A DNA stretch of 64,000 bases from positions 2,868,248 to 2,932,247 of the forward strand of contig OY811978.1 in the NCBI GenBank assembly GCA_963681505.1, read 5' to 3'. The number at the start of each line of letters is the position of its first letter. Position 1 is the stretch's first letter. The position numbers and the translations under genes were made by a program. Positions 20,301 through 33,532 of the stretch are shown piece by piece. Origin of the DNA: Eunapius fragilis. Its lineage: Eukaryota; Porifera; Demospongiae; Spongillida; Spongillidae. The notes below the pieces were generated by a model. It did not search any database, was not told the DNA's origin, and was given only the letters and a program-made list of their open reading frames with translations.

Positions 20301-22607
20301 TCAATGCATGATTGAGTAAAGAGCGGCCCCATCCTCAAAGCCCAGGCCACTTCTCCACTTTACTCTGGAACCCCTTAGGCATAAGCTGGCTGCTCTGATG
20401 ATGGCAAATGAAAGCCTTGCTCTGATGTAGCCACATGTTTGTGCATAAGACTTTTTCCATTTGCTTGCAACACATGTGGCCATTCTCTTCAGGAAGTGCT
20501 CTGCTTCCCGGTGAAGGAGTCCATCAACTGAAATCACAAAGGGTGTAAAAGTACCTCTCCGATCTTCAACTGCTTGCCTGTAAATTCTCTTTTTTTCCTG
20601 AGCACCCGATTCAAGAACTGATTCTGGCGAGCGATTGCTGTATGATGGGGCATCTGTATCAATGACCTTGAAGTCAAAGAGCGCCTCTGCCTGAGGTTGC
20701 CAAACACCACGCACCCCCAAATCCAGCCTCAACCCTGAGTCATCCACTTGTGTTTCTGCCTCTCTAACGATTGGCTCTCTGACAACCTGTGTCCACACCT
20801 GTGCTGCAATATCTCCAACGCAATCTCTGATCTCATTATGTCTCTGGATAACTAGGCCACCAACCTTACAGTCAAGAGCATGTTGCAATGTTAATGAGGC
20901 TCCACAACCATCACACTTTGAAGGAAGGTCTGTCGGGTCACGCATATAGCGAACCGCTAACCCATCTCTAAATTGAGCTGGAGACAGGTCAAAGTGACAA
21001 GTAGCGATTGGAAGGACAGATAACCATGCCGATGTTTTGCCGGAGATAGCTCTTTTAATGGCTCTTTTTCGCCTTGATGTGAACTGCATTAAAATACTGT
21101 CAAGTGCAGATTGGTAAGTCTGTTCCTTGGTGGTAACATGGTGTTTTCTAGCATCCCAAAGAGTATCTAAATGTTGTACTGGATCAAAGACATCAACTCC
21201 TTTCACTGCTTCAACTAACACTTTAGTTCCTTGTCTGGATGTCTGGTAAGCTAAAGTTGCTGTATTAGTGGGGTCAAAAATCCCTAGTCCTGCTAGAGAT
21301 GTTGGTAAAGCAAACAAAGCCTCCTCTGCTTCAGTGACACCTGCACCAAGCATAGCTGGAAAGAATTGCTTCTTGATTTTCTCATTTAGTGGTGTAAAAG
21401 CATCTGCACAGTCTGGTACAACTCTCTGGAGGAAGTCCCATTCACACTGCAAAGACTTTGTCAAAGATGCAAATGCAGCCTGGGGTGCCTTGATAGCAGC
21501 TTGGGACAATTTATCCACACAGTCTACCCAAACATCAACCTTTTCTCTGACAAATTGCACACAAAATTCCCTTTCACCAACCACACCTCCAAGAAAGCGA
21601 TGTCCAGTAACGACTTTCACTCCCACATTTTGAAAGGCACTCTTGGCAATTTCCACATACTTCGATGCTACTACCACTACACTCTTAGTGGGTTCTGGGA
21701 AATAACCATAAGTAGGACCTCGTTCGATTAGACGATCCAGCCAGGAATGGATTGAATTCAATGGTCCTGCACATGCAGAATCATCAGCATACCAGCTCTG
21801 TTGATATTGCTCTCTGCAGCGAAGAGAGTTCACCAGTGGCATCATTGCTACAGCATATAGTAACATGGACAAAGGGTCACCCTGTGTTACTCCCTCTCTG
21901 CTGTAAAGGAATTCCTCAGAATTCCGTAACAGCAACACAGCAAAACCTCTGTATGTGTTGAAAAGAAACCTACTGCATCTAGGCCATAGTATTCTTGCAT
22001 TCCACAGAGCAGTCACCCGGGACATAAGATTAAATGCATTTACTGCATCCACTAGTAGAAAACCCCAGCCATCACTAGAGAACTCATCATATAAATCAGT
22101 CATAGCATGGATAGCACCTTCGACACCAGATTTCAGTCCTGTAGCCAGTTGCTCTGCACCACATAAGTCTTGAACATCACCCCCAGTGACTAGAGCCATG
22201 GTTTTTCCCACTATCCTACGCAAACTTTCACCAATACCAATAGGTCTAACACCAGGACATTTATCTAAGGCCACAAGGCGATTAGCCATCAATGCCTTGA
22301 TTTCAGTCCACTCTACAACCGAATTTGCGAGTCTACGGGTCAGTGCAGCAACTGCTTCTCTCAAATGATTGCTCTTGATTCCGTATCTTAATAAAAACCG
22401 TTGCCATTGAATGGCATCAGTTCCACTAGGTCCAGCTGCACCTCTACATTGGTGTGCCACTTGTTCAACATGAGCTGCAGTTACATCAATGTCAACCAGA
22501 TGTGGTAATGGGTCACAGTGCAAAAATGCATTTGGGTTGAGCTTGCCAGGGGGTGGGTGCTTCTCTTTGAGGACATCTAAAACAGTTTTTCTCCCACAAA
22601 GATACAT
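20301..22607 (-). CDS. Reverse transcriptase/endonuclease ORF of an RLE-type non-LTR retrotransposon
   Basis: An uninterrupted 768-codon frame. RT motifs are F-L-L-V-D-A-V-N-A-F-N (residues 183-193), G-V-T-Q-G-D-P-L-S-M (239-248) and W-Y-A-D-D-S-A (272-278). The C-terminal part has a CCHC-like knuckle (C565, C568, H576, C580) followed by a restriction-like endonuclease candidate with L-R-L-D-L (626-630) and A-L-F-D-F-K-V (642-648). This order, with RT followed by knuckle and RLE, is that of R2/CRE/NeSL-type LINEs. An N-terminal DNA-binding zinc finger, usual in R2-like proteins, is not visible, so the ORF may be 5' truncated or belong to a lineage without it. It lies between V cassettes 2 and 3, opposite to the receptors. 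The intact frame suggests recent activity. Confidence 0.8.
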   Translation of the reverse strand: MYLCGRKTVLDVLKEKHPPPGKLNPNAFLHCDPLPHLVDIDVTAAHVEQVAHQCRGAAGPSGTDAIQWQRFLLRYGIKSNHLREAVAALTRRLANSVVEWTEIKALMANRLVALDKCPGVRPIGIGESLRRIVGKTMALVTGGDVQDLCGAEQLATGLKSGVEGAIHAMTDLYDEFSSDGWGFLLVDAVNAFNLMSRVTALWNARILWPRCSRFLFNTYRGFAVLLLRNSEEFLYSREGVTQGDPLSMLLYAVAMMPLVNSLRCREQYQQSWYADDSACAGPLNSIHSWLDRLIERGPTYGYFPEPTKSVVVVASKYVEIAKSAFQNVGVKVVTGHRFLGGVVGEREFCVQFVREKVDVWVDCVDKLSQAAIKAPQAAFASLTKSLQCEWDFLQRVVPDCADAFTPLNEKIKKQFFPAMLGAGVTEAEEALFALPTSLAGLGIFDPTNTATLAYQTSRQGTKVLVEAVKGVDVFDPVQHLDTLWDARKHHVTTKEQTYQSALDSILMQFTSRRKRAIKRAISGKTSAWLSVLPIATCHFDLSPAQFRDGLAVRYMRDPTDLPSKCDGCGASLTLQHALDCKVGGLVIQRHNEIRDCVGDIAAQVWTQVVREPIVREAETQVDDSGLRLDLGVRGVWQPQAEALFDFKVIDTDAPSYSNRSPESVLESGAQEKKRIYRQAVEDRRGTFTPFVISVDGLLHREAEHFLKRMATCVASKWKKSYAQTCGYIRARLSFAIIRAASLCLRGSRVKWRSGLGFEDGAALYSIMH

Positions 22608-23126
22608 AGCAACGCGTACTTAGCGACCATGCCTGCCACAAAACCTACATGCCTATGCAGGGAATAATGTCATCACATGCAGTAACAATTAAAGCAACAC
22701 TATTGTGGTTCACTCTCAAGTCTCATCGTACAGGCTGAGAACATGTAGTTACTGATCTGACATAATAATTCAATGAAGTATTTGTATTGCGCGGGCATAT
22801 AGAGGTTGCGTAGTAACCGTATATATGCAACATTTGGTAAAACAGTTAAAAAAAGAGGAGCTAGGAGGTATACCAACTGTTCATCTGGCAAATGAATAGC
22901 GAGACGAATAACAGCGAGACAAATAATCAGCCCGTGATATTTCATGGGGACACGCTAGTCTAATACTATAATTTCCGTACGTCCGCGTAACGTATTTAAA
23001 TACTCGGCCTAGCGCCTATTGGTTGCTAGGTTCGCGTACCTAGCAACCAACTACAAAAGTACATAGCAACGCGTACTTAGCGACCATGCTTGCAGTCTGT
23101 ACATCACATGCACAATTAAAGCAACG
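22608..23126. other. Retrotransposon 5' flank and repeat-rich spacer
   Basis: No gene is seen. The phrases agcaacgcgtacttagcgacc and attgtggttcactctcaagt each occur twice (about 22609 and 23064; about 22703 and 23135), so the spacer contains a roughly 430-bp-spaced direct repeat, probably element 5' ends. Confidence 0.45.
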
Positions 23127-23650
23127 CTATAATTGTGGTTCACTCTCAAGTCTCATCTGCAGGCCGGTGGCATGATGTCCCAGAGGGTCAAGGGCATTGC
23201 CAGGGCAAAGTGCACACTGTGATCCCTGGGAAGTGTCCATACCAAGCCACCATTTTATGGCAACTTGATGGACCGGTGCATCAAGATGTAGACCCAGCCC
23301 CTGTGATAGTAGAACAGACAGCCAGGATGATGCATATGGTGCGGAACCTGAAAGCAATCGAGCTTGGTCAGCATTGGAGGAGGTTTTCCAACAGCAGATT
23401 GAACATACACCAATGTGCTGCATAGCTCTTTTTGGGAGACCAGAGACGCTGAGAGAAGGGAGTGAAATTGCAGTGCCTTATCAGGTAGAACAGCAGAATT
23501 AAAATCTGCGACTGCAGAACAGAGGTGAAGATTTGTCTCTGAACCAAACCCAGCTGAGTAAATAGAGGCTATATATGCTACAGGTACATGTTGGTATAGT
23601 GAGCGAAGACCCAACCCTCCCTTACTAAGGCCTAGAATTGCCTTTCCCAA
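23127..23650 (-). pseudogene. Relic of a second RLE-type retrotransposon lineage
   Basis: Minus-strand frames read K-G-G-L-G-L-R-S-L (about 23620-23590) and, further on, S-S-W-L-S-V-L with I-K-W-W-L-G-M-D-T and C-A-L-C-P-G with H-H. These correspond in order to the region before and including the zinc knuckle of the ORF at 20301-22607 but are clearly diverged. Frames are broken and RT motifs are missing. Confidence 0.55.
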
Positions 23651-23947
23651 GCTGTATCTGAAGTGTCCACAGCAGTGCAGGAGGAGAAGTACCTACGACC
23701 ATCTAGGTTGTAAAACTTGAGGGCTTCCCTCGATATAGATTTATATTATTCATAATGCTATGCCTTGTAGCTAATGACTACATGCTCTAGGTGGGGCACA
23801 AATTAGATTCATGCTACTGCACGAATTCGTGCAGTAGTCCACAAAACGGATGCGAGCTAGTGACCAGACTGATAGTACAGCCATCGGTCGGGTTCCCAGA
23901 CTAGCGTTCAATGAGAGCAGACCGCCGTGTTACCATACATGACAAAA

Positions 23948-24155
23948 ATGGGAACCGAGGTGTTCTGGTTTGTGGGTACGTTGTCTTGTACAGGCTTTTT
24001 TTCGTGACTGCTTCTTTAATTCTTTCAGCTATAGCGCAGGCCTTTGTCTTCAGTCCACCCGCTGGATCGGTGCTTTCTGAGGATCTAAATAAACCAGGTC
24101 ACACCAGTAACTGCATTGGATATGCTAATATTGGTGGAGTGTGGTATCAGAGATA
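23948..24155 (+). pseudogene. V cassette 3 (dead): leader with deleted core and truncated Ig exon
   Basis: Leader exon 23948-23975 keeps M-G-T-E-V-F-W-F but has lost the hydrophobic core. It still ends in phase 1 before GT. The Ig exon starts at 24029 after CAG (A-I-A-Q-A-F-V, T-S-N-C-I-G-Y). It breaks off after W-Y-Q-R into unrelated sequence with a stop at 24153-24155, and the second half of the domain is missing. Confidence 0.75.
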
Positions 24156-24717
24156 ATATATAAATTATCTCTGGTATGAGGGAGGGCTGTAAGCCTACCC
24201 AGAAGTTTTGCAGCTTTAGCATTTGTAAATTCTTGAAACTGTTACTATGGCGTTGGGCGCTGCAGGGTTCCAAATTTCAGTTGATGGTACAGCAGTGCAT
24301 ACATGTAGCTATACCTGTTATAAACTTGACATGCATCATTGATAGTCCAGCTGTCGTCATACAACTACTTATCATAGTACGCTATCATTAGAGCTCCTTT
24401 CATGCAGCTCTAATTCTGTTCAAACAGGGTTCGATGCGTGTGATTGACGTAGAATGCTCCGATCCTTGTACTGGTTACCATTTGTGGCCTGGCTGATGTT
24501 CAGTATGAAAAGATCACCTTCAAGTTTGTTCAAAAAATAGCACTAGGTCATGTGAAAAGCTATTGATTATGTATATGAGTATGATTATGGTCACAATAAA
24601 CGATAAATGAGATTAAAGGATGCGGGTGGGGACCAGAAACTAAAGATTAATTTGGTGTGGCCTTACAATAAACTATACGGTTAGTGTAAGACGCATAATT
24701 AGATCTATGAACCAATG
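24156..24717. other. Spacer, nothing recognised
   Basis: No exon, TIR or retroelement match was seen. Confidence 0.4.
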
Positions 24718-24992
24718 AAATAAAAAACATTCTCTAAGAGAAAGTTGGTGAGATATAGGATTTGAAGGCAATGGTAGTGTAAAAAGGAAGGAAACAAGGG
24801 TCTAATCATAAAGGACAATGTGATGGTCCTATATTTAGCACATGAACATGTAACATCCCATCCTACAATGTGTGCTAAATATAGGACTATCACATTTTCC
24901 CTTATGATTAGACCCTTGTTTTCTTCCTTTTTACACCACCATTGCCTTCAACTCCTATATCTCACGATCTTTCTCTTAGAGAATGTTTTTAG
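24718..24992. mobile_element. Fold-back MITE, copy 2
   Basis: Near-palindrome. The left arm starts aaataaaaaacattctctaa, the right arm ends ttagagaatgttttta, and the apex contains tgctaaatataggact on both sides. Same family as 16356-16637. Confidence 0.85.
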
Positions 24993-25802
24993 TTACCTGT
25001 ATATACGATTCATTGCTTTGATTCATTGCTTTGAAGAGTGTGGGGCCATTCAACTAATTGATGATGTCAGAGAGGGGTTTGGACTGCGCTCTTTAGGGTG
25101 GCATTCACCTGATGCAAGGATATCAGCTGGGCGGGTTTGGGAGTATGAATGGTCCATACTACTTCCCTTCTCAAGCAGAGTTCGACAAAAGGATTGAACT
25201 GAAGTGTGAATCCGCTTGATTCTGGGAGCGAGCTGGTCACACAGCAGAGAAGGAAGTTGTCAAGATGATTAAGAATGGCCTAAAGTGCAGGGAACTTGGA
25301 GATGGGAGTTCATTCCCCTGGCGTATGGTGGTTGGGGAGAAAAGTCAATTGATTCATTCCAGCGCACCAGCAGGAGATTGGCAGCATAGATTAATATATA
25401 AGGTCATTAATCTATGTTGGCAGTAGGCTCAGCCTCCAGTGAAGCTATAGTGAGGCAGGAGATGTGCGGTAGACTAGAAAATGCTCAGGCTATCCTTGCA
25501 AGGTTCAGCTGGCTTGTTACCTTAGCTTTTATTAGTACATTTATTTTTGACCATCGTGCCATGACGTAATGCTAAGATAGAATCAGCGTAAAATGTACGC
25601 CAGGCGGATCCGGTGGGGTGGGGGGTCTCCTCCTTTCACTTGTCTAATTATGAATTGCATTTTGAACGTATAGCTTCTAAAGGCTTCCGCACTCGGTGAA
25701 CCACACCCATTCTTAATTATAACTTCTAATTGTTGCCCCCCCCCTCCCCTACCAGGATCCGCCCCTGACTGGTTGTATTCTACGACGATCCGGCGCAAAA
25801 AA
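24993..25802. other. Spacer upstream of V cassette 4
   Basis: The open frame at 24820-25197 starts in the MITE and matches nothing I recognise. 25600-25780 contains G/C runs (ggtggggtggggggt and ccccccccctcccc) and gatccgcccctga, a possible degenerate TIR element around 25605-25770. Confidence 0.35.
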
Positions 25803-28800
25803 ATGGGAGTTATTGTTGTGTTCTGGTTTTTAGTCACTCTTAGTCTGATTGCTACAGGTACGATGCATTTCAGTTCAGCATTTTCGGGCACATGCAATGA
25901 ATGGTTTTGTAATCTCTATCAGGCGTAGCACAAAACTTCATCTCCAATCCAACTCCTGGGTCCACGCTTTCCTACGATCTAAACGACCCTGGCCCCACCA
26001 TTAACTGCGTTGGGTACTTGAATCTTAATGGAATATTGTATCAACAGCCGACTTTTTGGTCCGTTGCCCAAGTGGGTAAAAACTCCACTCTCATCTCTGC
26101 GTCCAACTCCGCGTTCATGTTGAGCAATGACACGATAACAGGCGGCTTACTTGTTTCAACAAATCTCACCGTACTGAATGTGACCAGTAACTTAGATGGT
26201 GCGACGATCACCTGCTATAATTTTGGTATTAATGGCAACACTGCTTCGTTTGTACTGAAGATACATCGTAAGTTTGTATACAAGATATAAAAAACATTCT
26301 CCCTGATAAAGTGTGGTATAGGATTTGAAATTAATTGTGCATGGTGTAAAAAGAAAGCAACGATGATACGAAAAATTTTAAAGTCCTATATTTAGCAAGT
26401 AAAATGCACGTGCTATACAAAAGTGCTAAATATAGGACTTTAAAAGTTTTCGTGGCATCGTTGATCCCTTGTTCCCTTCCTTTTTGCATCACCATTGCCT
26501 TCAAATCCTATATACCACCAATCTTCTCAGAGAGAATGTTTTTTATAGCATGGCCAGACATTGAGGACATGAGTGAATATGTAAGGTTGTGATAGAGATT
26601 TGTGATTTTCTGATTTCACCAATAACATTGCCACATATTAAATTGATTTATCTTTATCATGCTTCAAGACAAAAAATATTAATTAAAATCAATTAGCTAA
26701 AATTATTTTTATCAAATTGAATTCCAAAAAGGTTTTATATTCGCTAAAATTGGTCTGATTATAATATCATGAAAAGAACATTAAGCATCCATTAACTAAA
26801 TTCAAGACCTATCAATTAATTACAACCGAGCATAATTTATTCATAAATTAAACGTATATGTCATTTGCTTTTTAAAAAAAAAATTTGATTTGTCGTCGAC
26901 TTTTGCTCACAAGTCTTGTTAAAATCATCTACTCACGAGAACATCAATATAGTAAGACTACAATATTGTGTGCCGAACCTCTGTTTCTGCAGGGAGAAAA
27001 ACGAGTCTTCACGATACTACTGACTACTACTACCGTACGCCCACGCTTATGTGGATTGATGCAGCGCAAGTGCGCAAATTAAACATTCTGCGTGCCAGAC
27101 TAGTGTATAATAACAACAGGTCCTGACATGTTCTTGTTGTTGCCGAAACACTATCGAAACTAAATCCTACGTACGTATGCGCAAATTTAGTTGAGTGTTT
27201 TAATAGTTCCTAGGCCATACTAAGTATTTCGTGCATTCACACGCGCGACACAATGGTGGAAATATAATCGTGATCACCGATTGAGTATTTTAACGCGAGG
27301 TGTGGCTACATCAGGCGGGAATGAGAACAGTAGTGCATGGTGTTTTACCGTTTCGTTGGCGTGAGTTAAGCCAAAGCGTTCGAAGCTATCGAACAGCACA
27401 TGGAGAAATTTCTGTTGTATACATGTAGCTCATGCACGATTATTTATCCATCTGAACCATTTTTAATCTGCTGGTGCAATTTGCATGGTCATATCAGCAA
27501 AAAGCAATAGCCTGCACAAAGTTTAGTGGGTTTTGTGAATCGTGGGATTCGGGGATAAAAACACGAAGTTAAAGCATGATCCCACAATATACATTTTACC
27601 ATACAGAAAGGTGTAGTATGATGCGTTGAAAGTAGGAAGTCCATAGTTATAACCATCTACAAGTTGTGTAACATGTGTGATTACAAGGAGATGTAAAAGC
27701 ACATTTATGAAAGCGTCATATCACATATACAATCAGCTACATGTAAAACCCTGAAATAACTCTTGTGGTTGTTATATTTTAGTTGCACAAGAATACAGTG
27801 GTAAAGCCTGCTACATGTACATGATTATCTGTTCGAATGAACTATTTTATCACATTCATAGGCCAGTGGATGTTATTCATGTCCGCTATTTCTGGCCATG
27901 TCTCAGTTGTTTTATAATTATTGTATAACCACACAGCAAGATACATACAATGAACATTTGCCCCTGTAGCTGATTTGATACAGACGTCCATTTACCATTG
28001 AGAATAGGTCCCCCATATATGCTTTTTAGACATATTTGTATTATCCACTCAAGGAGTCAATGATCGGAAGCCTCAATGGTTTATACGTAGAAGTATGTAC
28101 ACATATGTAAGCAATGACACTGTGTATGCACATGTGAAGTTACTATAAAGTAGCGCGTAAATATTACTTCCAGTAAACTTGCACGGAAGTTAATGTGCCT
28201 AAGATAATTTCTGTTCCCATGTTCACACTACATGTACATTCAACGCAGGACTGCCAGCCTTGAAATCAGTGGGTACAGTCACAGGTCTGAGCAATACTTC
28301 AGTTACCTTCCAGATTGGAGATACATCTTCACCTCCTCCATACCCTGCTCCATCATTCTCCATTACTACTGGGAATGGTACACTGAGTGTAGCTCAGCTA
28401 CAGTACAGCCATCCTAACCTGACACTGAGTGGACTAACTGATACCAATGGTGGCAGCTATGTGGTGACTGCCACTAACAGCAGACTGAATGGTGGTAGCA
28501 TCATTGGATCTTCTAGTGCAAGTTTTAATCTGAATGTGCTGTGTATGTGACTTTGATAAATATGCATGTACTTCAAGAAGTAATAATCTCTTTCAGTTCC
28601 ACCAACTATCACACCAGGACCATCAATGGTGGCAGTAGCACTAGGACAGTCTGTGACCCTTGTATGTGGTACAAACCTCAGAAGTAACCCACCATCCACC
28701 ATCCAGTGGAGGGACAATAATGGAACAGTATTGTCAGCTGGAGGAAAATATGTTTTTGAAAATGGACCTGATATTGTCCATCTGAGTATATCCAGTACTG

Positions 28801-31800
28801 CTCTGAGCGATAATGGCACCACCTGGACATGCATTCTTAACAATGGTATATTTACATTTCGTATGGTGAATGTACTTCTATTTATTGTTGGTAAGCCCTC
28901 CATATCTTTGTACATGTCACGTAACTCACTTTGTTTACCTACTTTCTCTAGTACAACCTTCTCAGCCTACCAATGTCATATCTAACCCAGTGGCATTTAA
29001 CCAAACCCAGTTGTACATCAGTTGGCAGGCCCCACTCTACCTAGGAGTCCCTCCTCTCTCCACCTACATAGCAACTGCAACCTCATCACTATATAATCAA
29101 ATTCAGACAGTAAATACAAATTCTGTTCTTTTTGATGGATTGCTGCCTGGATTGTCCTATGACATCACTGTTGTGGCTGTGAGTACCTATGGCAATATTT
29201 CAGCACCTGGTCCTTCAAGTGTCAAAGTCACCTTCAATACTGTGCCTACTGGTAAGGGCCTATATGTTATTGATTTGATGTGATGGCTGTATCTATGTTG
29301 CCAGTTCCAATTCTTCAGTGCAATAGTTTGATTGCTGTTGATGGAAGTGTCAATGTATCATGGACAGTTGTGTACAATGGTGGTAGAGACATCTCAGCAG
29401 TTGAGGTTGAATACACTCTGGCTGGCAGTGGTCAACAATATCAGCCTATTAGTGCATTGGTAACACCTACTGCAACATCATTACTAGTTAGAGAACAGTT
29501 TGTGGCCACCAGATCCTACTCATTCCTGATATCTGCCAACAACTCCATCGGCAGTAGTGATGCTATTGTGTGTGGACCAGTACTTATCAGAGAAGGTTTG
29601 TAGAGATTTCCCTCATGGTTTAACACACAACACTTCTCTCATCTTCAGGAATTCCTATTCGACCTGATCAACCAATTCTAACCTCTACACAACAGGGGAC
29701 AGTTACCATGACATTGAGTACAGTTGCATCTGGTGCTGGAACTACTGGGACATTTGTGTTCCTAGTTAACTCCACCCCTCCAGTGGACATGATGCCACCC
29801 AGCTATTCATTCCCCTCATACACTGATCGACAGAAAGTGTCTGTTGTTATCACAAACATACAAGCTGATGTCACATACACATTCATGGTTTCTGCTAGCA
29901 ACAAATATGGCATATCTGAGCTTGTCATAACAACATGGATAGGCATTGGTGAAGGTGTGTGTGATGTGCTGTGTTTACCATAACTGAATTTATACACTAC
30001 CAACACTACCAACAGCTACATTATCAGGTGATGTGCCTATGTACAAATATGTGTGGTATGTGTGTTGCATTGTTCAGGGTACTGGTAGGTATTGTATGAA
30101 TGCATGCCAATCATATTATGAGCATGTTTATTCTACCATCTCTTGGGCAATAGCAGGTCCAGTCTTTGGAGGAGTTATAGGAGGGATCATTTTTCTACTG
30201 TTGATATTGATCATTGTCATTATTCTCATAATAGCCTTGCGAAATAAAGGTAAATTCACCACTTATTGATCTGGTGACATTCAGATGTGTGAAGTATTAT
30301 GTGGATGATCTAAAAGTAAAATATGATTTTATAAAATTATGTACTCTAATTTAAGAGAATTGGTTATTCTGAATGTTTTAGATTAAAAATTTTCTTTAAC
30401 ATCAACTTCTACGTCCTCTTAAAAATGGCTATTACATATTTAAATATTCTGTTATGGATAATTTAATTTCCACTGCAGTATACATACTTGAGACAAATAT
30501 CAATCGAAAATAGAAATGAAAGCACCATCAAGACATGTTCCATGTTATTACCTCATAATGTACAAAGTTTTGGTGCATAGCAACTATTATTAACCACTTT
30601 CAGTAGGCACTGTGTTTTCAATGGATCTGCATTGTGTTGTCACATACATGCCTGCCTATACGCCTGAGTGCAGTATTACATACATGGCAATTTCAACCAC
30701 ATAATCATACCCACATGCCCAGCATGTGTTGATAATATATCCATACTACATTGTATGTAGCACATGTGAAGGTAAAGATGGACAAAGCAGTAGAGCTGGA
30801 GGAGAATACAGCCTATGGAGTGACCTACAGCAAAGGTATACTAATTTCATTAAACAAAAATCACTCCAAATAGTTTTCCTGCACAAATCGAAGTGTCACA
30901 ATGAAACTGACCACTTTTCCAGTTACACTTCATATGTATTCTCGACTGATAATAAGTATCTTTATCATTATTACGTTACAGTTATTTCAAATGTTGTGTA
31001 CCACATAGAGCTGTATGTTAGTAGCTCAACTATTCCATATGAATTGCCCAGCCATAGCATCGATCATTATGTTAGCAAATCTGAACAATTATTAGGTGGT
31101 GATATTTTACGAGAGTTTTCAAGCAAACGCTTATTAGGTTGTGTAAGGTCTGAGCATGAGATATGGCGACGCCCTGAGATATTGAACATAACTCTTAATT
31201 TATAATGTAAATACTTTAACGTAATTTTGTTCAACCAATCATTTGCTATGGCTTAAGAGATACAAAGCATCTTCAGACTCATGAGTCTCTTCTTTTGATG
31301 ATTTCATGTATATCAATTTTTCTATTCCATTGTTATTCTCTGCAATATGATACACAAAACTCAGTTACATCCACACCCATACACGTTGTCCAAAATTGAT
31401 TACTTTTTGCATATACATATTGGTCTGTTAACATTAGCTGCAGAAGTCACTGGCATGAAAGAGAACACAGCATATGGAGTAACACAACGAACTGATAAAG
31501 GTACATTCACTATGCATGTATTGTTCTTTGTATTACGATTTAGATGAAAATAAAAACACATGCACAATATGTGCTTTGTGAAGCTAATCAGCTTATTTAA
31601 TGCCAATGCTTTTCTGATTCAAATTCATGCAAAGTCTTGGCTATTGCCTTCTTACTGTTGAGATTTGTACATTGATCCATATTATGTGCCTTTTGGAGGA
31701 CCTACATTCAAAAGGGAAAGCTGGATGTATAGTGTATGGGGGGAGGAAGAAGCACCTAATTACTTAAACCCAGTCCCCACACTGAAGCCTCTTTATCACC

Positions 31801-33472
31801 CACATGTAGCAACAACAAACACCTCAAAGATACATGTATATACTTAGATAATATCTTCCCCCATAAGGCCATATCTAATTATACCTTACCCACATTAGCA
31901 ATAACAAACACCTCAAGGTAACCCACACAGCAGTATAATATCCTGTTGCTAACTTTGATAAACATTTTGGTATGGCATATCAAATTATCTTGGAGCCTAC
32001 ATGGACCACAACAAGCACATTCAAATGTCCTATCAGGTGGCGCCTGGCCATGTACAGTAAATGCCTTGTAGGTGGTTAGCTGGATGCAGCTTGAGAAACA
32101 AACGTTGTAGACCAGATGTGCCTGTATCCCATTTCGGTGCAGGTTGATTACACTAGACATGACTGAGGTCTACACCTGACTGAGTCCCTACAGTTTCCTT
32201 ATCGCCTAGAGTCTAATAGTGTGCAAATCCACACATTCCAACTGTATTAAACTGGGAACCTTACTCAATGGGCAATTCACTGTTTTTTTTTTTTAATGCA
32301 GCTCAGAAATCAAGTGGTATTGATTTAATTATTTTCTTTGAAAGTTGCAATTAATCATTGGGCGTATAAATCATGGGCACAGTATGCATCCTGTAGCATT
32401 TGGTACACGTACATATCACCCAATATACCCTTTTTGTTTACTAAAATCAATTGACACATGGTATTTGCTTAGGGCTTGTGATTTAATCTCAATAGTGTAT
32501 ATGCAGTCATAGGCTGGAATCTATAAGTCACACCAATGTTGTGTAACTATTATACCTGAGGCTTTGTGTTACTCTCTAATGGACCATGCATGAATTAATG
32601 TAGCGAAATAAGTGTTGCATTAGTTTAGGGCCCATTACTTGATAATATCTGTGTATTTTAACAATTAGTGCAACAACATTCCTAAGATATGATGAACATG
32701 TTATTCATTTTATGGAATTGACTGTCAGTGGGTAAAATTGCAACCTCCACAAAGTGGTGTGGATAAAAGAAGCCATATGCTGTAGGGCTGACAATGACAT
32801 GACCTTTATCCACCATAGCTCAGAGTTTTGCCATTAGTCAAACTTCTGGGTTTACATGCAATTAAAAAATCATGTATATCAAAAATTCAGTTTACAACCT
32901 ACAAATCTCATTGTACTAATGTAAGAGGATTTTTATAAGAAATGAAAAGTATCCTATTTCCTGGGTGTTATAAGTAAAATATTGACCCATCACAGAACAA
33001 TATTAGTCATGATAAATTTATTCCTTCACATTTAAATTCAAGTGTTTTCAAATTGCAATTTACATGCAATCATGTATTTGCATGCATAGTCTGTGTTGAC
33101 AATGTAGTGGTACTAATATACAGCACATGTGATGGTAAAGATGGAAAAAGCAGTGGAGCTGGAGGAGAACACAGCCTATGGAGTGGTGCTTAGTAAAGGT
33201 ATGCAAGTAAGGTTCATAGTGAAAATGTTTACCAAATGTTTAAAAATTCATAACTATTTATATTACATTGGGTATTATGCTTCTGCTTACATGGCGGTGA
33301 GTTACATAATGGAGTTAAGCTATGGCTTCATACTTTTGTCAAACCTCCACCCACATTCATATTGAGTAATGATACTAAACATACAAGGCAACAACTTTAC
33401 ACTTGACAATGCCACTCCAGGCCTGTGGATTTTAATTCCAATACATCAATCTATTGTATATTATCTTTGTAG

Positions 33473-33532
<60 letters not shown>

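Noticed and set aside
20301..22607. Host enzyme gene on the minus strand
   Set aside because: YADD, the QGDPLS motif and the C-terminal knuckle/endonuclease identify a retrotransposon.
24820..25197. 125-codon frame as a gene
   Set aside because: It begins inside a fold-back MITE, and its remainder has no recognisable motif or splice context.
28457..28915. Long minus-strand open frame opposite Ig2/Ig3 exons
   Set aside because: It recurs opposite every Ig3 exon (9751, 35260, 51888, 63083) as a shadow of the plus-strand exon and crosses its introns.
30726..31205. 159-codon plus-strand frame after the TM exon of locus II
   Set aside because: It includes the alpha tail exon in another frame and runs through intron sequence; no domain is visible and the duplicate locus does not preserve it.
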